DNA of 64,000 nucleotides from SKIA01 sp047602905 (GTDB taxonomy: Archaea > Nanobdellota > Nanobdellia > Woesearchaeales > SKIA01): positions 1 to 64,000 of the forward strand of contig JBLKOP010000002.1 of the NCBI GenBank assembly GCA_047602905.1, written 5' to 3'. Each line of letters begins with the position of its first letter. Position 1 is the first letter of the stretch. The notes under the pieces are model-generated. The model searched no databases, was not told the DNA's origin, and saw only the letters and a list, made by a program, of their open reading frames with translations. This document shows positions 33,945-43,019 of this stretch, in pieces. A program made the translations under genes and the position numbers.

Positions 33945-34855
33945 TCGTTTCCGTTGATGTGAGCATCACTTCCTACGATTATTTGTCCTTTCGTGTTTTT
34001 TATGATGCTTGCTTCTCCTACGATGCTGTTTTCTAAGTCGCAGTTACTTATTCGTGCGTTTTCTAGTACTATGGTGTTGTAGACGGTGCTTTTGTTTAGT
34101 ATTGCTTCTTCTGATACGCTGCTAAGATTTTCTATTCCTGCTCGTTCACAGAATATTTTGTTTGTTCGCAGCGTGTTTGCTAGTGTTCCGCAGTCGTACC
34201 ATCCTTCTACAGGTACTACTTTTATTTCTTTGCCGTTTTTTACCATTAAGTCGAGTGCTTCTGGGAAGTTATATTCTCCTTTTGCTTTTATTTCGTGCTC
34301 GTAGAGCATGTCTATCATTGCGAACATGCTTTGATAGTCTTTTAGGTAGTATACTCCTATGTTTACGAGGTTGCTTGGTGGTTCGTCAGGTTTTTCTAGC
34401 AGTTCTGTCATGAACATGTTCTCATCATGAGCTACTACTCCGTAGTTTTGCGGGTTTTCTACTTCTTGACACCAAATTACTCCGTCTGCTTTTTCTTCAG
34501 TAATTACTTGTAAGTCTGCGTCTATGAGTGCGTCTGGGAAGATGATGAGTAGGTCTTCGTTAACGTATTCTTTGATGAGTTTGAGTGCGTGTGCTGTTCC
34601 GTTCTGTACTTCTTGGTGTACGAAGCGCAGAGGAAGTTCTGGGTACGCCTTTTTTGCCCACGTCTGTATTTGTTCTTCTAAGTGTCCTGTTATGAAAATT
34701 ATCTCGCTTACTTCTAGGTTTGGTGTCTCGCGTACAGAGTCTATGATGTGTTGTACTACTGGCTTGTTTGCTATTGGTATGAGTGCTTTGTGAGTTGTGT
34801 GCGTAAGTGGTCGCATGCGAGTTCCTTTTCCTGCTATTGGGAGTACGAGTTTCAT
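33941..34855 (-). CDS. Sugar-phosphate nucleotidyltransferase
   Basis: A 304-residue enzyme with the signature LPIAGKGTRMRPLTHTTHKAL at residues 4-24 and an IIFPDALIDAD metal site, as in glucose-1-phosphate thymidylyl- or uridylyltransferases. The last 50 residues look like the start of a left-handed beta-helix (NCDLENSIVGEAS). It would make a nucleotide sugar for surface glycans; the nucleotide and sugar are not determined by sequence. Confidence 0.88.
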   Translation of the reverse strand: MKLVLPIAGKGTRMRPLTHTTHKALIPIANKPVVQHIIDSVRETPNLEVSEIIFITGHLEEQIQTWAKKAYPELPLRFVHQEVQNGTAHALKLIKEYVNEDLLIIFPDALIDADLQVITEEKADGVIWCQEVENPQNYGVVAHDENMFMTELLEKPDEPPSNLVNIGVYYLKDYQSMFAMIDMLYEHEIKAKGEYNFPEALDLMVKNGKEIKVVPVEGWYDCGTLANTLRTNKIFCERAGIENLSSVSEEAILNKSTVYNTIVLENARISNCDLENSIVGEASIIKNTKGQIIVGSDAHINGND

Positions 34856-34912
34856 ATACTAAGCAGTACATAAGAACGCCTTTATATGTGTATGCTCTTA
34901 ATTGTTAATTCA

Positions 34913-35407
34913 CTAGTACGTTTGTGCTTCTTGCCACTCATAAAGTACTCGTACGTGCTGTAGATACGGTTCTTTTTTGCTGAATGTAAACACGTTAATA
35001 TCTGCTTCTGCTACGTTAATAATTGTGTCTTCTTCTCTAAAACAACAGTATGTAAGAAGTGTTTCTGGGTGGAGGTGTATTTCGTATGTATTAATTATTC
35101 CAAGAAACCCTATTTCTTCTCGAAGAGCTGCTTTGTTGTATGTATAATCTTTTTTGTGTGCTTGTACAGTTCTTATTCTTGGTTTCTCATCGTCTAATAC
35201 AGGACTTATTACTTCTTTTGTCACGGAGTAATTTTTTGGGAAAAGCATTCTTGTAAGGATTGTTTCTAGTTCTATTTGTTCTTGTTTATTCTTAGAAAAA
35301 GACGTGTTGTTCTGTAAATAAATATCGTATTCTTTGTTCTGAAACACTCTCGTATGTATGTTAGGAACTGCGTATATGCAGTTATCGATGAGTTCAGGAG
35401 CATTCAT
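34913..35407 (-). CDS. Hypothetical protein
   Basis: A 164-residue soluble protein with mixed alpha/beta composition and no recognised motif or membrane helix. The middle, EEIGFLGIINTYEIHLHPETLLTYC, suggests a small beta-sheet domain. The start at 35407 lies directly opposite the promoter of the short phosphoesterase-like gene at 35461. Confidence 0.5.
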   Translation of the reverse strand: MNAPELIDNCIYAVPNIHTRVFQNKEYDIYLQNNTSFSKNKQEQIELETILTRMLFPKNYSVTKEVISPVLDDEKPRIRTVQAHKKDYTYNKAALREEIGFLGIINTYEIHLHPETLLTYCCFREEDTIINVAEADINVFTFSKKEPYLQHVRVLYEWQEAQTY

Positions 35408-35430
35408 TATGAAGTGAATACATGCTTAGT

Positions 35431-35438
35431 GTATAAAT
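35431..35438 (+). promoter_or_regulatory. TATA box of the short phosphoesterase-like gene
   Basis: GTATAAAT at 35431-35438 is about 25 bases before the TTG at 35461, placing the transcription start at or next to that TTG and suggesting a leaderless message. Confidence 0.45.
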
Positions 35439-35460
35439 GTTTTTCTTATACCAGTATTAG

Positions 35461-35709
35461 TTGTTCGTCTTTGATGGTGTTCGCTTTGCGCTTACTCATT
35501 ACCCAGAGATTGCTTTGCGAGTTGCTGAGCCTAAGCAGTTGGGTGTAGTTTGTTATGGGCACACTTATTTGTACAAACAAGAAGTAGTTGGTGTTTGTTT
35601 GTTACTTAATCCTGGCTCTATACTGAGAAATAATGGTCCTGCGCAGTTTGTTGTTTACGATACAGAATCTAAAGAAGTATTTGTTTACGCACTCTTCCTA
35701 GGTGACTAA
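35461..35709 (+). pseudogene. C-terminal half of a YfcE/MJ0936-type phosphoesterase
   Basis: An 82-residue frame starting at TTG matches only the second half of YfcE-like metallophosphoesterases: FDGVRFALTHYPE, VCYGHTYLYK (where the family has GHTH) and LLNPGSILRN. The first half, with the D-x-H, GD and GNHD metal motifs, is absent upstream, where another gene begins. It cannot be an active enzyme alone. Because it has a TATA box at leaderless distance it may still be expressed. Remnant is the simplest reading. Confidence 0.6.
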
Positions 35710-35738
35710 AAAACACGAAGTATTTGTTTTGTGCTCGC

Positions 35739-36347
35739 CTAAACTGTTGTTACGTCTCCTACTCGCATAATCTGTACTTGTGCGTCTGTAGTCTTTTCTA
35801 CTAGTTGCTTAAACGCTTGTGTGTCTGCTTGTATTGTTGGAAACGTGTCGTAGTGCATGGGAATAACGATTCTTGGTTTTACAAAAGCAACTGCTTGTGC
35901 TGCTTGATAGATGTCCATAGTAAAGTTTCCTCCTACGCAGACAAGCATAACGTCTGGTTTGTGTAGTTCTCCTATGAGTTTCATATCTGAGAATAATCCT
36001 GTGTCTCCTGTGTGATACACTGTTTTTCCTTCTTGTTTTAGGATTGCTCCTGTTGGGTTTGCTGTGTGAAGGGCTTGTACAAAGCTGATTTCAAAGCCTG
36101 CGTTCGTTGATGGTCCTCCGATATTCATGCCTATTTGTTTTTTTGCTGGCTTAATAGTTTCTGGAGTTCCTATAACTGGTATGTTGTGTTTGTTTGCGAA
36201 CTCGAAGGCTCCTTCGTGATGGTCGAAGTGGTCGTGGGTGATGATGATTGCTTGAGGAATTGTTTGTACAGGAAATTTTTTTATCCACGGATCAATAAGT
36301 ACGTTGTTTATGCGAAAGCCTGCGTGTCCAAGAAATTCAATTTCCAT
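35739..36347 (-). CDS. UPF0173-type metal-dependent hydrolase (MBL fold)
   Basis: A 202-residue metallo-beta-lactamase-fold protein with THDHFDHHEG (the HxHxDH motif), HTGDTGLFSD and a final PMHYDTFP histidine. It matches the UPF0173/UlaG-like group of small MBL hydrolases, whose substrates are mostly unknown. The frame is open upstream to 36422, but the ATG at 36347 begins the first strand (MEIEFLGHAGF) and is preferred. Confidence 0.85.
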   Translation of the reverse strand: MEIEFLGHAGFRINNVLIDPWIKKFPVQTIPQAIIITHDHFDHHEGAFEFANKHNIPVIGTPETIKPAKKQIGMNIGGPSTNAGFEISFVQALHTANPTGAILKQEGKTVYHTGDTGLFSDMKLIGELHKPDVMLVCVGGNFTMDIYQAAQAVAFVKPRIVIPMHYDTFPTIQADTQAFKQLVEKTTDAQVQIMRVGDVTTV

Positions 36348-36453
36348 ACAGTAAGTACTACCTATGTATTTATGTATTAATAGCTTTTTTTTCCGGAACA
36401 TTTCCGGTTTTGTTTGCGTCACTGTTTTTAAGAGTGCTTCATGTATTCTTTTG

Positions 36454-37518
36454 ATGGAGTCAGTGAGCTATATATACAAGCAGCCCCATTCTTCTCTCAT
36501 GGACTCTGTCATTTCTTCTTTTACCGAAGTATTTAACAAAACAACTCTTTCTTCTTTTGAGCGCTCACACGCATTAGCAGTTGCTAATCATTTATCTTTT
36601 GTTGTTGAAAACCAAGAAGTTCCTGCTGCTCTTCTTGCTGCTGCTTTGTTTCATGACATTGATAGAAGCGTTCCTGTTTCTGTACAGACAAAAAACTGCT
36701 CTGATGATGAGTACGCGCAAAGAAAACTACTTCACGCAGCAAGATCTGCTTATGTAGCAACTAAGCTACTGCGTTTTCTTGACGAGTCTCTTCTTGATGA
36801 TATATTCTTCTTAATTTCTCGTCACGAAACAGGAGGAGATACGGAAACCAGAGGAGACTTACTTTTTGATTTTGATACGTACACAAAAACGTATAACTTA
36901 CACGAAGCAGCTAATTCGTTGTACTGGGCTGATAAACTAGCGTTTTTTTCTCAATCCATTCATGAATACGCTCAGAGAGAAAGAAGTGTTGTTGAAAGAA
37001 AAATTCGTTACTCCCTACAACACCTCCCAAGAAAAGTTCTTAACAAGATACTCTCGTTTACGTACCCAGAAGAGATCTCTTCGTTTATTAAAGAAGAAAT
37101 AGCAGGTATTTCTAAGAGGATTCGTCAAGCTACGCGAGCAGTTATTCTTTGCGGAGAAGAAGTTCTTCTTATCAAACACAAAGGAGCCGATTACTGGAAC
37201 TTACCAGGAGGAGGTCTTGAAGAAGGAGAGCTTGTTCAAGAAGCAATCGTTCGTGAACTACACGAAGAACTAGGACTACAGCCTGATGACTACGAAGTTC
37301 TTGGTATGGGAGAAAAAGAGGTTTTTGAGCCGGCAAGACCAATAAATGGTTGGCACGGTCAAGAAAACCAGTTAGTAGTTGTTCGGCTAAACCCTCAAGC
37401 AAGAGTAGTTGTTGACGGAGAAGAAGTTACTGAGTACAAACTCGGCTCCCTTGACGAAATGGTCTTTATTAACTTACGAGAAGCAGCGAAGAGATCAGTA
37501 AAGCAGTTTACGAAATAA
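36454..37518 (+). CDS. Fusion of HD-domain phosphohydrolase and NUDIX hydrolase
   Basis: A 354-residue protein. Residues about 30-200 form an HD domain with ERSHALAVANHL, LFHDIDRS, LISRHETGG and a downstream Asp in LYWADKLAF, the metal ligands of the superfamily. Residues about 225-354 are a complete NUDIX hydrolase with GGGLEEGELVQEAIVRELHEELGL. Both domains hydrolyse phosphate compounds, so sequential action on one nucleotide is a natural guess but unproven. ATG 36454 is favoured by the TTTTTAAG box near 36424-36431; an in-frame ATG at 36499 is also possible. Confidence 0.85.
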   Translation: MESVSYIYKQPHSSLMDSVISSFTEVFNKTTLSSFERSHALAVANHLSFVVENQEVPAALLAAALFHDIDRSVPVSVQTKNCSDDEYAQRKLLHAARSAYVATKLLRFLDESLLDDIFFLISRHETGGDTETRGDLLFDFDTYTKTYNLHEAANSLYWADKLAFFSQSIHEYAQRERSVVERKIRYSLQHLPRKVLNKILSFTYPEEISSFIKEEIAGISKRIRQATRAVILCGEEVLLIKHKGADYWNLPGGGLEEGELVQEAIVRELHEELGLQPDDYEVLGMGEKEVFEPARPINGWHGQENQLVVVRLNPQARVVVDGEEVTEYKLGSLDEMVFINLREAAKRSVKQFTK

Positions 37519-37527
37519 TTTATATAC
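37519..37527 (+). promoter_or_regulatory. TATA box of the hypothetical gene at 37549
   Basis: TTTATATAC at about 37519-37527, inside the 3' end of the previous transcript, is 25-30 bases before a GTG at 37549 and argues for that codon over the TTG at 37528. Confidence 0.45.
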
Positions 37528-37548
37528 TTGTTTACACGAAATTCGTGT

Positions 37549-38508
37549 GTGGCAGTTCAGCAAGGATATGTTTCTCAAGGAGGTTTTTTAGATACAAAAA
37601 CATCTTTGGAGACCATCTCTTCTGTTCTTGAAGAAACTTCTCGTTTACCTTCTTCGTATGTTTTTATTCGCGCTAACAATCAATCTGTTGATGAAACGTT
37701 TTCTATAAGTAAAACATATGTTGATGCTTGCTTGGACTTTGATAAAGAAAAGCTTCGAGTAAAAATTCCTGCTAGAATAGCAGAGATACCTAAACCAACA
37801 AAGAATTATTTCTTCAAGCAAGAAACACCTCATAAATCACTTGACACGTTTAGAGAATTGTTTAATCAAGATTTTTTGTTTACAAAAGAGCCTTCAAAAA
37901 ACCCTTCTATTCCTAAACAAGTAGGCTTTCATGTATACACAGCTCCTTTTTCTGCTTCTCCTCGCTTAAGAAATGGCTCCCTTCAAAAACTACTTTTTTC
38001 TGATAACCCCTCTATTATGGACGAAGACTACGACTCCGTCTCTTACGATCATCAATCGTTTTTAGGAGTTATTGATTTGATGGACACGTTTATTAGTAGA
38101 GATGATAAGCAATACGGTGCTTGTTTGCGAAGAAAAAAAGGAGAGGCATTTATGCTCAAAAAATCTTTTACTAATGTAGTAAGTGATAAACCAGGAGTTT
38201 CTGTTCTTACCACTTCCCCCCTGCTATACACTGCTGATTCAAAGTACTCGTTGTTCTCTGAAGAGGCTGCTGCTGTAAGCATATACCTAGGTGTAGATCC
38301 TGCTTTTTCTATTCAAATAGCTTCTATTAATTTATTTTCTGCTCTTCTTTACGAGGCTTCTTCAGAAGTTTATGCTGAGAAACTACTTAGTGACTTGTTT
38401 TATCACGCAAATAAATCAACAAACGTTGATGTTCTCAAAGGCTCTCGTAAAGCTCTTGAGTTGTCTATTCATTTGTATGAGCACCGAAAAAATTCTTCTT
38501 TCAACTAG
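37549..38508 (+). CDS. Hypothetical protein
   Basis: A 319-residue soluble protein with no recognised domain. The first part is mixed alpha/beta; the last 100 residues are helical (VSIYLGVDPAFSIQIASINLFSALLYEASS). A central pattern, RRKKGEAFMLKKSF, is basic. GTG 37549 is taken as the start because a TATA box is at leaderless distance. It has low cysteine content and no membrane helix. Confidence 0.55.
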   Translation: MAVQQGYVSQGGFLDTKTSLETISSVLEETSRLPSSYVFIRANNQSVDETFSISKTYVDACLDFDKEKLRVKIPARIAEIPKPTKNYFFKQETPHKSLDTFRELFNQDFLFTKEPSKNPSIPKQVGFHVYTAPFSASPRLRNGSLQKLLFSDNPSIMDEDYDSVSYDHQSFLGVIDLMDTFISRDDKQYGACLRRKKGEAFMLKKSFTNVVSDKPGVSVLTTSPLLYTADSKYSLFSEEAAAVSIYLGVDPAFSIQIASINLFSALLYEASSEVYAEKLLSDLFYHANKSTNVDVLKGSRKALELSIHLYEHRKNSSFN

Positions 38509-38565
38509 TATTTCTTCGTTTTTTCTTCAGTAACTTATTTGAAGCTTGTTTTCGTATTTGTTTGT

Positions 38566-38730
38566 ATGAAACAACGAGTTCCTGTTTATGAACAATCACT
38601 TCCTTTGTACATCCGCGCTCCTGGTTTTGATAAGAAACCGTTGTCTTGTCCTGGTTTGTATCGTTCTTCTCAAAACAATTCTTCGCTACGAGTACTTAAT
38701 AAGCAAGTGTACTGGGTTGTTCATCGTTAA
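38566..38730 (+). CDS. Small basic hypothetical protein
   Basis: A 54-residue basic protein with CPGLYRSSQ and a YWVVHR end. An AT-rich stretch near 38530-38540 could be its promoter. It overlaps no other gene, and coding composition fits, but its size makes the call uncertain. Confidence 0.4.
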   Translation: MKQRVPVYEQSLPLYIRAPGFDKKPLSCPGLYRSSQNNSSLRVLNKQVYWVVHR

Positions 38731-38758
38731 TACGTTTCTTTCTTAAGCAAACAAGCAG

Positions 38759-40018
38759 TTAGTGTATAGTTACTTTATCTGCTAAGTAGTACGGTAGAAT
38801 TCTACGTATGCTTTCATAAATTTCTTTATCTAACCAAGCATAAGCTATTTTTTTCCTGTTCTTTTTTGTAATAACAACCTTATTTTTTTTGATTATTACT
38901 GTTTGGATTTCTGAAAATAACACGTCTCGAATACCTATAGCGAAGAGTTCTGAAATAGTTGCTTGTTTAAGAAATCGTTCTCCTTTTTCTATGAGCTCTC
39001 CTCGATTATAAAAAAAATTTGTTGACGCGTAATCAACGCCTGAAACAATAGTGTTTCCTCCTGAAAGAGGTATTTGAACAAGAAGTATTCGGCAGTTCGT
39101 GATAATCATTGAGTTTTCAGGAATACGAGATTTTCCTGATCCAAGAGTTTCTTTTCCTACAACTTCAAACACTCCTAAAAAACTTGCTGCTACTTTCATA
39201 ACTCCAAAAACAGCTCCTGCTACTTGTTCTCCTTCTCGTGGTTTCATCTCGCGTTCAACTACTGATTTGTCTATCTCAGATGAAACACTTGCTTGTTGTA
39301 CGCGCACAAGCTCCACCCAACTAAGCAATCCCATCACGCTAAAAACAACGATAATACTTACTAATAAGAACCAAGGAATTCCTACAAGACCAAAAAAGGT
39401 TGTTATAGTAATTGCTGGTGGAAGGTTTTTTATTAAAGAAATCTTTTTTTGGACTACCGTAAATGCTTGCTGTACTTCTGCTACTTCTCCATAAGGGAGT
39501 TTCTTAACCCAAGAATATCGCAGGTATGAAAACACTATTTGTATACAATGAAAAAAAACCATTGTCCATAATAAGTACGGAAGGTACGTTGAATCAATAG
39601 GAAGGTTTTGTATGCTAAGACGAGTTATTTCTTCAAAGAACAGAATAAACGCAGTGCTTACAGTTAGTGCGCTAAAGAAAAAACTTGTTACTGAACGAAT
39701 AAAATCGTAGTATTCACTTGTTTGAATAATGCGTCTATACGCTTCTTCTTCCTGGGTGTTTTGCGAGGTTAGTTTCTTAAGTTCTTTAATAGTAAATACG
39801 CTTATTATCGCTGTAGAAACGAGTCCTCCACTTACTATTAACAGCGTGATTCCTATTGGCAAGCCTATATACACTAATAGTGCTCCAAAAAGCAGTATTC
39901 CCAGCGCGTTTTTGAGGGCTGCGTATAAACGAAGACTTCCTTGTATAACTGTTGCTTGTTGTTTTAGTGTTGTTAGTGTTGAAGAAGAGTCAAACGGGTT
40001 AGGTATGAATCCTTTCAT
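38759..40018 (-). CDS. Multi-span membrane protein with C-terminal PH-like domain
   Basis: A 419-residue protein. It has five or six hydrophobic helices between about residues 38 and 245, followed by a soluble C-terminal region (about 280-419) in alternating beta strands and a final helix, similar in feel to bacterial pleckstrin-like domains. No transport or catalytic motif is seen. ATG 40018 follows another start codon two codons upstream. The function is unknown. Confidence 0.55.
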   Translation of the reverse strand: MKGFIPNPFDSSSTLTTLKQQATVIQGSLRLYAALKNALGILLFGALLVYIGLPIGITLLIVSGGLVSTAIISVFTIKELKKLTSQNTQEEEAYRRIIQTSEYYDFIRSVTSFFFSALTVSTAFILFFEEITRLSIQNLPIDSTYLPYLLWTMVFFHCIQIVFSYLRYSWVKKLPYGEVAEVQQAFTVVQKKISLIKNLPPAITITTFFGLVGIPWFLLVSIIVVFSVMGLLSWVELVRVQQASVSSEIDKSVVEREMKPREGEQVAGAVFGVMKVAASFLGVFEVVGKETLGSGKSRIPENSMIITNCRILLVQIPLSGGNTIVSGVDYASTNFFYNRGELIEKGERFLKQATISELFAIGIRDVLFSEIQTVIIKKNKVVITKKNRKKIAYAWLDKEIYESIRRILPYYLADKVTIH

Positions 40019-40126
40019 AAACAAACTTTTGCGTTCTTCGTTATATAAGTGTGCCGTTACTACTAGTTATTGTTTTTTTTGTTTCTTCGCGTAACTAATA
40101 AAAAGCTCCTCTCTTTCTTAGTTGTT

Positions 40127-41521
40127 ATGTCTTTACGCCTCTTTAATACTCTCTCACAAAAAAAGGAGGAGTTCACTCCTCTTAGTGACGTTGTTCGTGT
40201 GTATTCGTGCGGCCCTACTGTGTATCATTACGCTCACTTAGGTAATTTGCGTTCGTATGTGTTCATGGATGTTCTTCATCGTACTCTTGGCTATGTTGGT
40301 TACGACGTTACTTTGGTTGTTAACATCACTGACGTTGGTCATTTGGTTAGTGATGCTGATGAGGGTGAGGATAAGATGGAGAAGGGTGCTGCTCGTGAGG
40401 GTAAGTCTGTCTGGGAGGTTGCTGAGTATTACACTGATGCTTTTATGAAAGATATTGTTCACCTAAACATTAAGCAGCCTACTAAGTGGACGAGAGCTAC
40501 TGATTACATTCAAGAACAAATCGATTTAGTTCAGCAAATCGTTGATAATGGTTACACCTACCGGACAAGTGACGGTATTTACTTTGATACGTCAAAGCTT
40601 CCTAACTACGGTGAATTAATTCCTGGTTTTAAACCTGAAAACCTTCAGGCTGGTAAGCGTGTTGATATGGGTGAGAAGAAGAACTCTACTGATTTTGCTT
40701 TGTGGAAGTTTAGTCCTTCTGATGAGAAAAGACAGATGGAGTGGGACTCTCCTTGGGGTGTTGGTTTTCCTGGTTGGCATATCGAGTGTACTGCTATGGG
40801 TTGCTGTGAACTTGGAGAAACCTTTGATATCCATACAGGAGGTGTTGATCACATATCGATTCATCACACAAACGAGATTGCTCAAGCAAGAGGTGCTTTT
40901 GGTTGTAACCACGCTCAGTTCTGGCTTCATAACGAGTTTCTTGTTGATAAGGGTGGTAAGATGTCTAAGAGTAAAGGAGATTTTCTTCGTTTACAAACAA
41001 TTATTGATGAGGGTTATGACGCTCTTGATTACCGCTACCTTTGCTTACTCACTCATTACCGAAAACCTCTTATGTTCTCCTACGAGGCTCTTGACGCAGC
41101 AAGAAGTGCTCGTCTGCGATTAACTAACGCGGTTATTGATCTTAAGGAGAGCGTTTCTGCTGGTGGGATGAGTGAGCAAAGAATGAAGTTTCAAAAGAAG
41201 TTCACGCAAGCACTCTATGATGATATAAACACTTCTCAGGCTCTCGCAGTTGTTTTTGAGCTGCTCAGAAGTGATTTATCAAGAGAGCAGCAACTCTCGC
41301 TTATTCTTGATTGGGAGCAAGTACTTGGTCTGAACTTGCACAAAGCAGCAAGAGAAGTAATTAGTATTCCTCAAGAAGTTCAAGAACTCGTTGATAAGCG
41401 TGAGGAAGCAAGAAAGAACAAGGATTTTTCAGAAGCAGATCGCCTGCGAGAAGAAATTAGTAAACGAGGCTTTGTTGTTGATGATACTAACGAAGGTCCA
41501 TCCCTATCTCGACACGTTTAA
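40127..41521 (+). CDS. cysS: Cysteinyl-tRNA synthetase
   Basis: A 464-residue class I synthetase. The HIGH motif is YHYAHLGNL, Zn ligands include Cys in SCGPTVY and the HIECTAMG/HHTNE region, and the second signature is KMSKS. Length is normal. The frame is open from 40070, but ATG 40127 begins the conserved MSLRLFNT start. The last 35 bases overlap the convergent gene at 41487. Confidence 0.96.
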   Translation: MSLRLFNTLSQKKEEFTPLSDVVRVYSCGPTVYHYAHLGNLRSYVFMDVLHRTLGYVGYDVTLVVNITDVGHLVSDADEGEDKMEKGAAREGKSVWEVAEYYTDAFMKDIVHLNIKQPTKWTRATDYIQEQIDLVQQIVDNGYTYRTSDGIYFDTSKLPNYGELIPGFKPENLQAGKRVDMGEKKNSTDFALWKFSPSDEKRQMEWDSPWGVGFPGWHIECTAMGCCELGETFDIHTGGVDHISIHHTNEIAQARGAFGCNHAQFWLHNEFLVDKGGKMSKSKGDFLRLQTIIDEGYDALDYRYLCLLTHYRKPLMFSYEALDAARSARLRLTNAVIDLKESVSAGGMSEQRMKFQKKFTQALYDDINTSQALAVVFELLRSDLSREQQLSLILDWEQVLGLNLHKAAREVISIPQEVQELVDKREEARKNKDFSEADRLREEISKRGFVVDDTNEGPSLSRHV

Positions 41522-41975
41522 CATACTCGTTCGTGACTGCTTGGATGATTCCGTGCTGCCACGCGTATTGCGGATTTGTTCTTTTGTGATGCGTACAAGC
41601 AAGCTCTACTTCTTGTTGTAATTGTGAATATTCTTTGTGTAGCTGTGTAAGAAGTCCTTGAAGTCGTGGCCACGCATAGTTTAGGTGTCGTTGATACGCT
41701 TGTATGCGCGCGTTTGTTATGCACAGGCCTGTGTGTTGGGTTACTAAATCATTTATGAGTTCTGTATCTGCGAGTAATTGTTCTAGTGTTTCTTCTGTAA
41801 GAAGATATTGTAGGCCTTCTTGTTGGGTGTTTAGGCTGATTTGTTCTCCATGGATAAAGAGGTCACTTCTTGCTGGCCGAGCACCGTTATTCTCAACAAG
41901 GTACGTGTTTGGACTAATCATGAATCGAGCGTCTTTGCCGTATCGTTGTAGTTGTTGTAAAGCAGTTGTTTTCAT
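41487..41975 (-). CDS. Hypothetical protein
   Basis: A 162-residue charged, helical protein without a recognised motif. Its ATG overlaps the stop of the upstream 307-residue gene (ATGA), so the two are one operon. It ends inside the 3' end of cysS. Confidence 0.5.
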   Translation of the reverse strand: MKTTALQQLQRYGKDARFMISPNTYLVENNGARPARSDLFIHGEQISLNTQQEGLQYLLTEETLEQLLADTELINDLVTQHTGLCITNARIQAYQRHLNYAWPRLQGLLTQLHKEYSQLQQEVELACTHHKRTNPQYAWQHGIIQAVTNEYVKRVEIGMDLR

Positions 41976-42895
41976 GTTGTTATTTCGTACTCCTTAGGTG
42001 TTTTCATGCGTGAGAACATCTCATCCAGGGTGATATTAAATAGCTCTATTTGTGCATACGGAGAACCTGCTTCTTTTTTAGGAGGTTTTTCACTTTTAAG
42101 ATAATTACGTATAAGCGGCTTGTCAGGATGAGGTATTGTGTCTCTGAGCTCGTATGCGTATTGCAAGGCATTAGCAGGTTTTCTGTTTTGCATATACCGA
42201 ATTACGTCTTTGCGTGAAAGAATGTTAGGAAGTTTGAGAAGTTTATTTTGTATGCTGGCTATTAGCTCTAAGCGGTACTCGTAGCGTTCACGAATATTTT
42301 TTGGAGGTGATGGCAACCTATTACTTGAAAGTCTGGGCCTAACTAACAAGCATTCTCCAACTCGCTTTGAATATAGGTTTTCTGTGTAGAAGTGTTTTTC
42401 AAGTGTTTTTCGTGCGCGATAAAGTTGTTTTCCAATAAGGATTACTCGTGAGCCAATAGTCTCTGCAGGAAACGGGTGAAGATCAATGATTTGTTGCTTG
42501 GCTTTTTGTGAAATCTTTGCTTCTATCCTGTCTTTAGACCCTCTAACTCTTTGCCGGCCTGTGTATAGAGTCGAATTAGCCCAAGGGAATAACAATCCTT
42601 TCTTCTTCTTTTCTTTTTCTTTCTTCTTAATAATTCGTTCTTCAATATCGCGTTTTTGCAATAGTATTTCTTCTTCACTTAACACATATATGTCGCGATC
42701 AAAGATTTGTTGTGAATAATTAGGACCTGCATCTTCAAGACGTCTGCTTGTAGCGATGTACATCTGAGCAATTTCTGAGAGAGTAAGATATGGAGCTGGT
42801 TCTTCAAGACTAACTAAGTCCATGCCGTCATTCCATCTTTGAAGCAGTTGAAGGTCGTGAACGAAGTAGTTCAGCGCCATTCGAGAAATTCTCAT
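41972..42895 (-). CDS. Hypothetical basic protein
   Basis: A 307-residue protein rich in Lys and Arg, with a long lysine-rich linker near residues 90-100 (KKKEKEKKKKG) between a helical N-terminus and a basic middle. A nucleic acid-binding role would fit but no domain is recognised. A TATA-like TTTATATTTATAG on the minus strand at about 42912-42926 provides its promoter, about 25 bases upstream of the ATG. Confidence 0.5.
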   Translation of the reverse strand: MRISRMALNYFVHDLQLLQRWNDGMDLVSLEEPAPYLTLSEIAQMYIATSRRLEDAGPNYSQQIFDRDIYVLSEEEILLQKRDIEERIIKKKEKEKKKKGLLFPWANSTLYTGRQRVRGSKDRIEAKISQKAKQQIIDLHPFPAETIGSRVILIGKQLYRARKTLEKHFYTENLYSKRVGECLLVRPRLSSNRLPSPPKNIRERYEYRLELIASIQNKLLKLPNILSRKDVIRYMQNRKPANALQYAYELRDTIPHPDKPLIRNYLKSEKPPKKEAGSPYAQIELFNITLDEMFSRMKTPKEYEITT

Positions 42896-43019
42896 AGCAA
42901 AAAGAAAGGCGTCTATAAATATAAACGTTTAGCAGGTGTTTAAGCTTCTTGTAATTGTTAGGTGCTTTTCAGCCCTCCTCCTAGTAAAAACTGTTGAGCT
43001 TTTTTGGCTGTATTTTACA

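Noticed and set aside
42896..43019. Intergenic stretch of 124 bases
   Set aside because: Apart from the TATA-like box of the upstream minus-strand gene near 42912-42926, no gene, stable hairpin or repeat was recognised.
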